Shown one piece after another: positions 42,090 through 51,260 of a stretch of DNA of 64,000 nt. The notes under the pieces were generated by a model that ran no database searches, was not told the origin of the DNA, and was given only the letters and a program-made list of their open reading frames with translations. The stretch covers positions 372,001-436,000 of the forward strand of contig JAIQFV010000001.1 in NCBI GenBank assembly GCA_020073085.1, written 5' to 3'. The DNA comes from Terriglobia bacterium. Lineage in GTDB: Bacteria; Acidobacteriota; Terriglobia; JAIQFV01. Made by a program: the position numbers and the translations under genes. How positions within the stretch are numbered: position 1 is the first letter of the stretch; each line of letters opens with the position of its first letter.

Positions 42090-44492
42090 ATGGCTGAGAA
42101 GAAAAGTGCGCTCATCATCGCCAACTTTCAATACGAAGACCAAGTCTTGCAGCAGCTGATCGCGCCGGCCCAGGACGCTGAAGCCCTGGCTGCCGTGCTG
42201 GGAAACCCTGACATCGGCGGATTTGAGGTTCAGACCCTATTAAACGAACCTTCCCACGTGGTCAGCGAACGGATCGAGGCCTTTTATGCAGATCGGAAGC
42301 GGGATGACCTGCTGCTGCTCTATTTTTCCGGTCACGGGGTCAAGGACGAAGATGGGCAGCTCTACTTTGCCACCCGCAACACCCAGCACAAGCTGCTTCG
42401 TTCCACGGCAGTGTGGGCGAATTTTGTGAATGACGTCATGTTCCGAAGCCGCTCCCGACGGCAAGTCCTGTTGCTGGACTGTTGCTACAGTGGGGCCTTC
42501 GCTCGCGGGATGGTAGCCAAGGGGAGCAAGGACGTCGGGACGAGAGACCACTTCGAGGGGCGCGGCCGGGTTGTTCTAACCGCCTCGGACGCAATGCAAT
42601 ATTCCTTTGAAGGCGGTGAGGTCAAGGGAGAAGGCGTCCGTTCCATATTTACTCAGTCCCTGGTGCGAGGCCTGGAGACCGGTGAGGCCGATCTGGACGG
42701 CGACGGCTTGGTCACGCTCGATGATCTATACGATTACATCCACGATCGCGTTACCGACGAAATGCCCCAGCAGAGTCCGGGAAAGTGGGCGTTCGACGTC
42801 CAGGGTGAAATCATCATCGCCCGGAACCCCCGCCCTCCCATCGTGAAGGTGGGCAACCTGCCGCCGGAGCTGAGAGAAGCGATCGAGAGTCCACTAGTTG
42901 GAGTGCGAGTCGGTGCGGTCCAGGAATTGGAACGCCTGCTCCGGGGCAAGAACAAAGCCCTGGTCATGGCGGCGAAAGAAGCTTTGGTGTCGCTGAAAGA
43001 GGACGACAGCCGCCAGGTTTCAACCGCCGCCGAAAAGTGCCTGGCGGCCTATTTCAAAGTCGAACAACCCGAACCGGCGACTGTAGAACATTCCCGTCCT
43101 CCGGAACCTGCCGAGGTCCACAAGACGGATCGGGCGGTCCTTCCCTCCACTGAAACGGCCGCTCAACAACGGTTGCTGGAGGCGGCGCTGCCAAACAAGA
43201 TTTCCGTTGGAAGATCCACTCAACTCCTTGCCCTCATCCGACGCACGGATTCAGAGGGTCTCCGTGCAGTGCTCGCCCAAGAGAATATTCAGTCATTGAC
43301 CGCCGAGGACGTGACTTCGCGGACGTTTCAACTGGAATTTCCGACGGATCAAAATGGAGGGATACAGTCCGCCGAAATCTTTCTCAGGGTTGACGCTCCG
43401 GATTTTGAGCCGAAGTCACAAACCAAGAAACTTCTTGTTCCTCCCCGGGGCGACTCTGCAACCTGCACTTTTCTACTCACTCCCCAAAAACCCGGTGATC
43501 TCCTGGTAAATTTAGAGGTGTTCAAAGGAGATCTTCATGTCGCCTCGCGCGTCATCACCACGTTGGCAGAATTTTCAACCCGCGACCTGATCGGCGTCAC
43601 TACGACTTTAGTTTCGCTCCCCCTTGTAGTTGTGGTCCAGCCCATTCAAGCGGAAGGCGCTCGAATCGACCCCAGAGAAGTGTCGGGAACCCTTCCTCTG
43701 TCGGGGGGACCGGCCAAGCCCGCAGCCATCCCGCGGGCGCCGGCAGAGCCAGTGCCACAAACAACACGGATGACGCCAGTCCCCCAAGTGAAGGAGAAGA
43801 AACCCTCTCAATCTATTCCGCCGCCGAATCCTGCGCCGGTGATAAGACAACCCGTTCTTGTTGAACCGCCGAGCAGGCCGCGGGTTGAGCCCGTGGCGGC
43901 ACCCGGAAGAACTTCTGTTTCCACGCCCGTGGCGCGGGAGGTTCCGCGCGGTCCCAGCCTCAAAATCTGGGCGTCCGCAGCAACGGTCGTTATCGCCCTG
44001 GGCATCGGTGTCGGATACTTGAACCACCGATCGCCGCCCATCCGCGAGAGCCCCGCACCCATCGTTACTCCTGCGCCCACTGATTCAAAGGGGCACGCCG
44101 GTGAAGCGGGTCCGCTTCAACCTTCAAAACCTCCGGTGGCCACAACGACACTGCCGGAGGTGTCCTCTGCACGCTCCCAAGGAGACGCGTTATATGAACG
44201 GGGTATGTACGGGAAGGCCATCCATGAGTACCAAAAAGGCTTAAGCGTGGATCCAGGGAATGTCGAACTCCGAAACAAGGTCGAGCAGGCTCGGCTGGCC
44301 CAAGCCAAACTGGAAGAAGAGGTGTCCTCTGCCGGTTCCCAGGGAGACGCCTTGTATGAAAGAGGGGCATACGAGAGGGCCATCAAAGAATACCAAAGAG
44401 CCCTGAGCGTGGACCCGTCGAACGAAGTGCTCCAAAAGAAGATCGATCGAGCCCGGCGCGCACAAGCCGCCGAAAAGAAATTCGGACGGTGA
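42090..44492 (+). CDS. Caspase-family protease with HEAT-like, membrane and TPR regions
   Basis: The 800-residue protein begins with a C14 caspase-fold protease (residues 5-245): SALIIANFQYED, the catalytic His82 in LLYFSGHGVKD, and the Cys131-Cys132 pair in LLLDCCYSGAFARGM, of which Cys132 fits the catalytic position. LTASDAMQYSFEG follows. Residues about 270-320 look like a HEAT-type repeat (VGVRVGAVQELERLLRG). A beta-rich region follows at about 365-500, then a Pro-rich linker, a membrane helix near 625-645 (WASAATVVIALGIGVGYL) and two TPR units (SQGDALYERGMYGKAIHEYQ and a second copy). The protease part resembles caspases found in predicted bacterial conflict and signalling proteins. It is followed after 33 bases by a TPR gene. 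Confidence 0.85.
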   Translation: MAEKKSALIIANFQYEDQVLQQLIAPAQDAEALAAVLGNPDIGGFEVQTLLNEPSHVVSERIEAFYADRKRDDLLLLYFSGHGVKDEDGQLYFATRNTQHKLLRSTAVWANFVNDVMFRSRSRRQVLLLDCCYSGAFARGMVAKGSKDVGTRDHFEGRGRVVLTASDAMQYSFEGGEVKGEGVRSIFTQSLVRGLETGEADLDGDGLVTLDDLYDYIHDRVTDEMPQQSPGKWAFDVQGEIIIARNPRPPIVKVGNLPPELREAIESPLVGVRVGAVQELERLLRGKNKALVMAAKEALVSLKEDDSRQVSTAAEKCLAAYFKVEQPEPATVEHSRPPEPAEVHKTDRAVLPSTETAAQQRLLEAALPNKISVGRSTQLLALIRRTDSEGLRAVLAQENIQSLTAEDVTSRTFQLEFPTDQNGGIQSAEIFLRVDAPDFEPKSQTKKLLVPPRGDSATCTFLLTPQKPGDLLVNLEVFKGDLHVASRVITTLAEFSTRDLIGVTTTLVSLPLVVVVQPIQAEGARIDPREVSGTLPLSGGPAKPAAIPRAPAEPVPQTTRMTPVPQVKEKKPSQSIPPPNPAPVIRQPVLVEPPSRPRVEPVAAPGRTSVSTPVAREVPRGPSLKIWASAATVVIALGIGVGYLNHRSPPIRESPAPIVTPAPTDSKGHAGEAGPLQPSKPPVATTTLPEVSSARSQGDALYERGMYGKAIHEYQKGLSVDPGNVELRNKVEQARLAQAKLEEEVSSAGSQGDALYERGAYERAIKEYQRALSVDPSNEVLQKKIDRARRAQAAEKKFGR

Positions 44493-44525
44493 TTTCCTCT
44501 CGCGTCCCGGATTGAGGTTTCTATT

Positions 44526-45872
44526 ATGGGAAAAGTGGTCGGCGTCCACGGCCGGATGGGCAACGCATATCGAGCTCCTATGGCATTGGCACTCCTTACC
44601 GCCACAATATTCCTTGGGGCTGTGCTCCCCCTGATGGCCGCCGCGAAGGGCGCTTCACAGAATTCATTCAGTAAAGCCGACATCCTTGGATTGCTGCAAG
44701 GCGAGGTCTCACCCAAACGGATCGCGGCATTGGTGCGCGAACGGGGCATTTCGTTTCAACTCACCCAGGAAGCAGAGAACGAGTTGCGCCAGGCGGGTGC
44801 TGACTCTGACCTTTTGGAAACTCTCCGGGAATTGGCTGCCCGGCTCCCAAAACCAAAACCCTTACCCCCCAAGCCGCCCCCACAATCACCGGAGACCTTA
44901 ATGCGGCAGCACACGGCGCAGGGCGCGGCTTTTGTTGACGCGAAAAAATGGGACGAAGCGATCAGCGAATTTCGTGAAGTGATCAAACTCGGTCCGGCAG
45001 ATTTCGGTGGGCATTACAACCTCGGCTATGCACTCCTCCAAAAAGGGGACCTGGACGGAGCGGTCACGGAACTTCGCGAGGCGATTCGGCTGAAACCGGT
45101 TGACGCCTCCGCGCATTTCAACCTCGGCCTGGCGCTGGAATTCAAGCACGACTTGGATGGAGCGATCGCGGAATATCGCGAGGCGGTTCGACTCCAACCG
45201 GAGGATTTTGGCTGGCACACCCTGCTTGGCTACCGGCTGCTTGGTCGAAAGGACTGGGGCGGGGCCATTACCGAATTTCGTGAAGCCGTCCGGCGGAGTC
45301 CGGGATACGCCCTGGCCCATTACGGGCTGGGCCAGGCACTCGATGGTCAACAGAATCCGGACCAGGCGATTGCCGAATACCGCAAGGCGGCCATCCTGAA
45401 ACCTGAAGACGCCGCAATTCATTACAGTCTGGGGAATGCCCTCTACAACAAATTCGACTGGGATGGAGCCCTTACCGAATTCCAGGAGGTCGTTCGTCTG
45501 AATCCTGCCGACCCCGTCGCCCTCACCAAGCTGGGAAACACCCTGTTTGAGAAGCGGGACTGGGATGGCGCTATTCTCGTATATCGCAAGGCGTTGGGAT
45601 TGAAACCCGACAACGCCACCGCGCGCAACAACCTTGGCGTCGCCCTTTACAACAAACACGACCTGGAGGGTGCCATCACTGAATTGCGAGAGGCGATCCG
45701 AATCCGGTCAACGGATGCCACTGCCCACAACAGCCTTTGCCACGCCCTCCTCGAGAAAAAGGATAGACCGGCCGCCCTGCAGGAATGTCGCATCGCCTGT
45801 GACCTACAACCCAATAGTAACCTCTGCACCGAATACCAGAAGCTGACCAGCAGGAAAACCCTCAAGCCTTAG
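44526..45872 (+). CDS. Exported or anchored TPR-repeat protein
   Basis: The 448-residue protein has a hydrophobic N-terminal segment (residues about 19-38: ALALLTATIFLGAVLPLMAA). A helical region of about 60 residues (FSKADILGLLQGEVSPKRIAALVRERG split over the start) and a Pro/Lys linker (PKPKPLPPKPPP) lead into about nine consecutive 34-residue tetratricopeptide repeats, e.g. HYNLGYALLQKGDLDGAV and HFNLGLALEFKHDLDGAI. It likely serves as an interaction scaffold. Position 33 bases after the caspase gene, which itself ends in TPRs, suggests they work together. The start follows GAGGTTTCTATT. Confidence 0.85.
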   Translation: MGKVVGVHGRMGNAYRAPMALALLTATIFLGAVLPLMAAAKGASQNSFSKADILGLLQGEVSPKRIAALVRERGISFQLTQEAENELRQAGADSDLLETLRELAARLPKPKPLPPKPPPQSPETLMRQHTAQGAAFVDAKKWDEAISEFREVIKLGPADFGGHYNLGYALLQKGDLDGAVTELREAIRLKPVDASAHFNLGLALEFKHDLDGAIAEYREAVRLQPEDFGWHTLLGYRLLGRKDWGGAITEFREAVRRSPGYALAHYGLGQALDGQQNPDQAIAEYRKAAILKPEDAAIHYSLGNALYNKFDWDGALTEFQEVVRLNPADPVALTKLGNTLFEKRDWDGAILVYRKALGLKPDNATARNNLGVALYNKHDLEGAITELREAIRIRSTDATAHNSLCHALLEKKDRPAALQECRIACDLQPNSNLCTEYQKLTSRKTLKP

Positions 45873-45932
45873 GAGCGTTTCGTTCGGTAACGGCTTGCCA
45901 AGCCACATGCGTGCTATCGTGAGGGCGCCCCC

Positions 45933-46937
45933 ATGTCAAAGCAGTGGACAAGAGAAGAGGTTTTGGAGCTGGCGAGGAGTTTCCAGCCAGCTTGTGTGCT
46001 CGCTGCGGCTGCGGACCTGGATATATTCAGCCGGCTCACCACGAGGCCGTTGACTGCGGAAGAAACCGCAAAGGCCGTAGCCGGTGATATCCGGGCGACC
46101 ACCATTCTGCTCGACGCCCTGGCCGCACTGAAGCTTCTGGACAAGCAGGGAGCTCGTTATTCCGTCCCTCCGGGTCTCGTATCTATTTTGACTGAGCAGG
46201 GCACGAGTAGTGTCCTGGCGATGGCACAACACCAGTCCAACTGTCTTCGCCGTTGGGCACAGCTGGCGTGGGTTGTCAAAAACGGCAGGCCGGCAGAACG
46301 CTCGCCCAGCATCCGGGGAGAGGAAGCAGATGCGGCGTCTTTCATTGGAGGGATGAGAAACCTTTCCACACCCCTGGCCGGGAAGGTCATACGAGAAATA
46401 CGGCCCCTGGTCTTCCGACACCTCCTGGATGTCGGCGGTGCTTCGGGCACGTGGACCCTCGCCTTCCTCGATGCTTGTCCGGAAGGAAAGGCCACCCTCT
46501 TCGATCTGCCTCATGTCCTCCCCATGGCAAAGCAGTTTCTCACCGAGGAAGGCGTGATTGACCGTGTCAGACTGGTTGGCGGGGATTACCAGGTCGACCG
46601 GTTGCCTCGAGGAACTGACCTCGCTTGGGTCAGCGCCATCGTGCACCAGAACTCCCGGGCACAAAATCAAGCGCTCTTTGCTCAAGTCTTCCAGTCTCTG
46701 GAACCGGACGGCAGACTTGCGATCCGGGATATTTTAATGGAGCCATCTCGAATTCTCCCTGTCGCAGGGGCGCTTTTTGCGGTCAATATGCTGGTCGGAA
46801 CAGAATCGGGAGGGACCTTCACCTTTGAAGAGCTGAAGGCAGATTTAGAGGGCATGGGATTTCAGGAGGTCGCTGTCGCCCGGCGGGATGAGGGGATGAA
46901 TTCAATTGTCACTGCAAAAAAGCCATCCCATTCATAA
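45933..46937 (+). CDS. SAM-dependent O-methyltransferase (caffeate OMT-like)
   Basis: The 334-residue protein has an N-terminal dimerisation winged-helix (residues about 10-85, with AAADLDIFSRL and TTILLDALAALKLL) and a Rossmann methyltransferase domain with motif I LLDVGGASGTWTLAF, FDLPHVLPMA, GDYQVDRLP and IRDILME. The usual catalytic histidine region is present as IVHQNS rather than the common LHxW form. It methylates hydroxyl or similar groups of small molecules. It lies 60 bases after the TPR gene on the same strand and could be the third gene of the caspase operon, though a functional tie is not obvious. The start has GTGAGGG upstream. Confidence 0.82.
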   Translation: MSKQWTREEVLELARSFQPACVLAAAADLDIFSRLTTRPLTAEETAKAVAGDIRATTILLDALAALKLLDKQGARYSVPPGLVSILTEQGTSSVLAMAQHQSNCLRRWAQLAWVVKNGRPAERSPSIRGEEADAASFIGGMRNLSTPLAGKVIREIRPLVFRHLLDVGGASGTWTLAFLDACPEGKATLFDLPHVLPMAKQFLTEEGVIDRVRLVGGDYQVDRLPRGTDLAWVSAIVHQNSRAQNQALFAQVFQSLEPDGRLAIRDILMEPSRILPVAGALFAVNMLVGTESGGTFTFEELKADLEGMGFQEVAVARRDEGMNSIVTAKKPSHS

Positions 46938-47121
46938 CCCCTTGGCACGGGACCGAACATGAGCATATCCATCCGCAATTGTGCCTCCCAAACCGATTGA
47001 GTCAACTCGACCTCCCATGTCTATCAAACCTCACTCGAGAGAACGCGGCGCAAATCCGAGCAACAAACCGATCGCGCCAGTAAATTTCGACCTCAGGGCT
47101 GCCGCTACGACAATTTGCAGT

Positions 47122-47742
47122 CTAGGCTCCTTTCACGAATTTCAGAGAGGCAGAATTCATGCAATATCGAAGGCCGGTGGGCTTTGGACCGTCGTCGAAC
47201 ACGTGACCTAAATGAGCGTCGCACCGGCTGCACAGCACCTCCACTCGCTGCATGAAGAGGCTGTCATCGGTCCTGGTCTCGATGTTCTCCTTGGCGATGG
47301 GCGTCCAGAAGCTGGGCCACCCGGTTCCGGACTCGAATTTGGTGGCTGAACTGAATAAATCATTGTCACAACAGACGCACTGATAAATCCCTTTCTCATG
47401 ATTGTCCCAATATTCTCCAGTGAACGCCCTTTCAGTCCCCTGTTTTCGGGCCACCTCAAACTGTTCCGGGGTTAAAAGTTTCTTCCATTCGGCTTCCGAC
47501 TTGACCACCTTTTCAGTCATAATCAATCTCCCCTGCTTTACTGAATACACCTTCAGGATCGTTGCCCTTCCGGCCGGTCTTCCCTTTGCAGTATTTTGGT
47601 CCTCCACACTTGCCGCGGCTTCACCCACGGCATTTGATCTGGAACAGGCTGTTGAAGCTGCTGCCACTACAACCCAGAGCATCAGTTGACGACGGCCCAG
47701 CAGGGGGTGCGAACGAATTGAGGACAGCATGTCGATAATCAT
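47122..47742 (-). CDS. msrB: Peptide-methionine (R)-S-oxide reductase, exported
   Basis: MsrB reduces the R-epimer of methionine sulfoxide in proteins. The catalytic domain has the start [41 protein letters not shown], two CxxC zinc pairs (CVCC and CSRC), [13 protein letters not shown] and the catalytic cysteine in [11 protein letters not shown]. The ATG at 47742 adds about 75 residues with a hydrophobic segment and STAC, a possible lipoprotein site ([14 protein letters not shown]), so the enzyme likely works in the periplasm. A TTG 12 codons upstream is less probable. It overlaps none of its neighbours; dapF lies 60 bases upstream on the same strand. Confidence 0.92.
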   Translation of the reverse strand: MIIDMLSSIRSHPLLGRRQLMLWVVVAAASTACSRSNAVGEAAASVEDQNTAKGRPAGRATILKVYSVKQGRLIMTEKVVKSEAEWKKLLTPEQFEVARKQGTERAFTGEYWDNHEKGIYQCVCCDNDLFSSATKFESGTGWPSFWTPIAKENIETRTDDSLFMQRVEVLCSRCDAHLGHVFDDGPKPTGLRYCMNSASLKFVKGA

Positions 47743-47802
47743 AACTCTTGTACAATCTCCTTTGCGTTCCAGTTCCAACGAAGCCTTGGGTCAGTTCCAA
47801 TG

Positions 47803-48702
47803 TTATATCCCCTTCGCCCCCAAAAATATTCCCTCACAAACGATCTCGGCGTCCCCGGTCAGGAATACAGGTTCCCCTTCACCCTTCCATTCCACCTGGA
47901 GCACCCCGCCCTCAGTGATGACCCGGACGGGACTGGTCGCGCGGCCGTTGAGGAGGGCCCCCAGTGCGGAAGCAATCGAGCCGGTCCCGGAGGATTCGGT
48001 GTGTCCTGCCCCCCTCTCCCAAATCCGGATCTCGACTGTGTGTTCATCGATGACGCGCACAAACTCCACGTTGGTCTTCTTAGGAAACCTCGGATGGGAT
48101 TCGAGGGCACGGCCATACCGTTTCCAATCGAACGATTCAAACTCCTCGACCAACGTAATACACTGGGGATTCCCGACCGACATCACGGTAATCTCGAAGG
48201 TTCGATCCTCCACATCTAATGGAACGCCGACAAGGCGGGGATTCCCTGGAGAGGGACGAACCTTCCTCCCCATCCCCTCCACCGCAAATGGAATGTCCTC
48301 GGGATTAAATCCTGGGACTCCCATTTCAGCGACATAGGTAAATTTTGCACCCTGGCGATCAATTAGACGCAGGACACGGCGGCCGACGACCGATCCCAGC
48401 ACTACCTCTCTCGAAGCCTCTGGATTTTTCCAATGATGGACCGCCGCGGCGCACCGTATGCCGTTGCCGCTCATCTCCGCTTCGCTACCGTCACTGTTGA
48501 ACAGACGGATGGAAAAATCATATTGGGGATAGTCCATACCTGGAAAGATGTAGACCACCCCGTCCGCCCCGATACCGCGGTGTCGATCGCATCCCTGCTG
48601 CGCCAGCAGGGCCAGAGACTCCTCGGAGGCGTCCGGCAAAGCCTCCCGGTCAACGATCAGGAAATCATTCCCCAGCCCATGCGCTTTGTAGAAAGGGATC
48701 AT
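47803..48702 (-). CDS. dapF: Diaminopimelate epimerase-like protein with Cys-to-Ser change
   Basis: DapF converts LL- to meso-diaminopimelate for lysine and peptidoglycan. The 299-residue protein keeps AHGLGNDFLIVD, RHRGIGADGVV, FNSDGSEAEMSGNGIRC (first catalytic Cys, residue 84), VGNPQCI and WERGAGHTESSGTGS. The second catalytic cysteine, normally in an ACGTG motif, is serine here (residue 238; codon TCC). This could reduce or redirect activity, or the family may tolerate it. The protein is about 25 residues longer than the E. coli enzyme. It is 20 bases downstream of mgtC, in a long minus-strand gene series. Confidence 0.85.
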   Translation of the reverse strand: MIPFYKAHGLGNDFLIVDREALPDASEESLALLAQQGCDRHRGIGADGVVYIFPGMDYPQYDFSIRLFNSDGSEAEMSGNGIRCAAAVHHWKNPEASREVVLGSVVGRRVLRLIDRQGAKFTYVAEMGVPGFNPEDIPFAVEGMGRKVRPSPGNPRLVGVPLDVEDRTFEITVMSVGNPQCITLVEEFESFDWKRYGRALESHPRFPKKTNVEFVRVIDEHTVEIRIWERGAGHTESSGTGSIASALGALLNGRATSPVRVITEGGVLQVEWKGEGEPVFLTGDAEIVCEGIFLGAKGI

Positions 48703-48722
48703 CCGGAGCTGCCCGCCTCAAT

Positions 48723-49382
48723 TCATTTTTCACTGAAGATGGACGATTTAATATCATTCAACTCCCTGACCTGCAAGAGGCGGCGCATCAATTCCGTATG
48801 GAGATCGGGGGACAGGGAGGTGCTGAAGCGAAGGAAATGGCCTTCACCCTCGCGGGACCAGCTGACCTCTTCGGACTGGATCTTCAATTCATCAAGCAAC
48901 GCTTTTACTTTCGTCGAAGCCTCCGCCATTTCATCCGTGGACATTGAAAACTGGTAATGGACGAACTTAGTCCCGAGTTTTCGCTCGACATAGCGGAGGA
49001 GAAAGAGGGCTGCCAGGATCATGCCGGTGGCGATGCTCGAGGAGCCAAAATAGCCATAGCCAATGCCCATCCCGATGGCCGCCACCACGAACATGGTGGC
49101 AGCGGTCGTCAGGCCGACCACGCTCAACCCCTCCCGCAAAATAGCTCCCGCCCCGATGAACCCGATGCCCGGAATAATCTGGGCCGCGATGCGCTCAGGG
49201 TCGCTGTGGAATTTCTCGGCCACTTCAAGTGAGAGCATCGTAAACATCGTCGACCCGAGACAAATGAACATATTGGTGCGCAGACCGGCAGGCTTGTGGT
49301 GCAGCTCGCGCTCCAGACCGACCAGGCCCCCCAGCGCCGCGGAAGCACCCATTTTGAGGATTGTCTCGATTTCGATGTGCAT
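48723..49382 (-). CDS. MgtC/SapB family membrane protein
   Basis: The 219-residue protein has four or more membrane helices in residues 1-130 and a soluble C-terminal domain. Family landmarks are GGLVGLERELHHKPAGLRTN, LGSTMFTMLS, AAQIIPGIGFIGAGAI and GLTTAATMFVVAAIGMGIGYG. MgtC proteins modulate Mg homeostasis and ATP synthase in pathogens; in free-living bacteria the role is uncertain. The C-terminal part (TDEMAEASTKVKALLDEL) resembles the small regulatory domain of the family. The gene ends 20 bases before the dapF start. Confidence 0.88.
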   Translation of the reverse strand: MHIEIETILKMGASAALGGLVGLERELHHKPAGLRTNMFICLGSTMFTMLSLEVAEKFHSDPERIAAQIIPGIGFIGAGAILREGLSVVGLTTAATMFVVAAIGMGIGYGYFGSSSIATGMILAALFLLRYVERKLGTKFVHYQFSMSTDEMAEASTKVKALLDELKIQSEEVSWSREGEGHFLRFSTSLSPDLHTELMRRLLQVRELNDIKSSIFSEK

Positions 49383-49405
49383 GAACGGTCTCCTTCGTCT
49401 CCCCT

Positions 49406-51064
49406 CTACCCGGGGGGCTCTCCAACCGGCGCATGATGTGCGTACACGTGGATTACATGGCCCCGGATTCCGCGCACCGTCTTCTCTTCACGATAGTAAC
49501 GCCGATAGGCCGGGACCGTGGTGACCATTTTCCAAACATCATCCCCTTCTTCAGCCAGGACCCACTGGACACGAGGAAAGGGGAATCGCAAGGCCAATTG
49601 CCAAGCGTCCAGATTATCTTCGAACAGGATTTTTCGAAAGGGAATTTCGTCGAGTTGTGCAATCCGCCCCAGGTACCCCGAATTCATCAGGATCATTTCC
49701 CCGTGCCAGCGAGGTTTCAGGTAGTCGGCCAGGTCCCTAAGAATGCGGCGGTCGTCGCCATTGTTGAAGTACGGCTCTTCGTGTGCCGGCAGTGAATGGA
49801 GATGGGTCTTGACGGCAATTCCAAGGGGCACGAGCAAAACTCCGAGAAAAACAGTGACGAGCACTCGCCGCAACCAGCGGGTACGAATCCATCCCGAGAC
49901 GAAGCCAAAAAGCACAGTGCCCAGGGTAACGACCGCCGGGATGGGGGTATGGCCGTATCGGACTCCAAAGTTCGTGTAGGGATAATATTCCGCAACGTAT
50001 GTGGGTGCACGCCCTTTGGCCAGGGAAAGGACATAGAAGACGAACGGCACCAGAAACAAAATTGGGGTGTAGGACCATGACCCCTCAGGGTCCCTCGGTT
50101 GTGGCGTTCCCACTCGGCGCTTTGAAATCACCCATAGGATCACCACCAGCAGCCCGATCACTGCCAACCAGAAGGGCACTTCCCCGGCACAGTGGCGGAC
50201 CGACTTCGTAAAGTAGAGGAGAGAGAGCCACCAGTGTCCTTCAGTCGGATAGCGAAAGTGGTAAGTGGCGATTTGCTTCCAGTAAAGAGCCCTTGCCGAG
50301 TAGGGACCCCGAATGAACTCCCACACGTCTCCGTATTCAAACCAGTTATGTGCAAACCAGTAAACCGGGGCGAGCGACGCGATGAGTCCGTAGATCATGG
50401 CGTCTCCACAACGGGATAGCCAAGCTCGGTCTTGCTTTCTCCCCACGGCGGCGAATAATACCCAGAGTGTGCTCCAGGGGATGAAGAACCACGCTTCGTA
50501 TCGATTCAGCGCCGCCAGAAGATTCATGGCCGCCGCAAGCAACAGGTACCGTCTTGTTCCCCGCTGCTGCCACAACACCAGAAACAAAACATTGAGCACG
50601 AGGAGCGCCATGGAGAGCGGTTCCTGCATCGGCGTGGTCTGATAGTACAGCCAGCTCGGGTTGAGGACGAATAGGCCCACCCCCAACCACACGACGGCAC
50701 GTTCTTCAATCATCAGCCGCAAGATCAGGAAGAGCCCAAGGCCCGCTCCCACAAAGCTGGCCATCGAGACCACACTGCCGGCCAATCCCGTCCGCCACAG
50801 AAAATTATTCATCGCCAGGGGGGCCGCCAGCAGGTGAAACAGCGGCAGCCACACCGTGCCTATCTGGGGATACCCCGGATTCACGGAATCGGTAAGCACG
50901 CGGGCCCGCTTGATGTGCGACCACCCGTCTCCATCCAGATCGGTGGAGCCCTGGGCGTAAACATAGGCCAAGCTCAGTATGCTGAAAACGAGGAGAACCA
51001 CGAGTGCGAGGGCACATTGACGATCCAGGAGGCGAGAGGGATGGGGGGATGGCTCGGATCGCAT
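49406..51064 (-). CDS. Polytopic membrane glycosyltransferase-like protein (GT-C / ArnT-PMT type)
   Basis: The ATG at 51064 gives 552 residues; the further 75 in-frame codons upstream overlap pfkB and look non-coding. About ten membrane helices follow, starting LALVVLLVFSILSLAYVY. The first outer loop has STDLDGDGWSHIKRARV, with an acidic pair like the catalytic loop of GT-C glycosyltransferases, and FLWRTGLAGS and NRYEAWFFIPW later on. The last 130 residues are soluble (NGDDRRILRDLADYL to VHVYAHHAP). It may transfer sugars from polyprenyl phosphates. Family assignment is by topology and loop motif only. Confidence 0.65.
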   Translation of the reverse strand: MRSEPSPHPSRLLDRQCALALVVLLVFSILSLAYVYAQGSTDLDGDGWSHIKRARVLTDSVNPGYPQIGTVWLPLFHLLAAPLAMNNFLWRTGLAGSVVSMASFVGAGLGLFLILRLMIEERAVVWLGVGLFVLNPSWLYYQTTPMQEPLSMALLVLNVLFLVLWQQRGTRRYLLLAAAMNLLAALNRYEAWFFIPWSTLWVLFAAVGRKQDRAWLSRCGDAMIYGLIASLAPVYWFAHNWFEYGDVWEFIRGPYSARALYWKQIATYHFRYPTEGHWWLSLLYFTKSVRHCAGEVPFWLAVIGLLVVILWVISKRRVGTPQPRDPEGSWSYTPILFLVPFVFYVLSLAKGRAPTYVAEYYPYTNFGVRYGHTPIPAVVTLGTVLFGFVSGWIRTRWLRRVLVTVFLGVLLVPLGIAVKTHLHSLPAHEEPYFNNGDDRRILRDLADYLKPRWHGEMILMNSGYLGRIAQLDEIPFRKILFEDNLDAWQLALRFPFPRVQWVLAEEGDDVWKMVTTVPAYRRYYREEKTVRGIRGHVIHVYAHHAPVGEPPG

Positions 51065-51260
51065 CACATGGGTGAGAGATGACAAAGAATGAGCCCTTTC
51101 AAGGCGGTGATCCAGCCCCGCGCGGGCTGGGCACTCACTTCTTGATTTCCTGCTGAACAACTCCCGCGGCCTCGCCGGGTGTTCATTCTCCTTGCGGACT
51201 GCGCCTTGTCGGAAACAAGGGCGGCGATGCATGTGCCCCTGGTCTGGACACCGACTGCAC

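Noticed and set aside
41648-42097. 149-codon open frame before the caspase gene
   Set aside because: It starts in the T-tract of the receptor terminator and overlaps the caspase start without any recognised feature.
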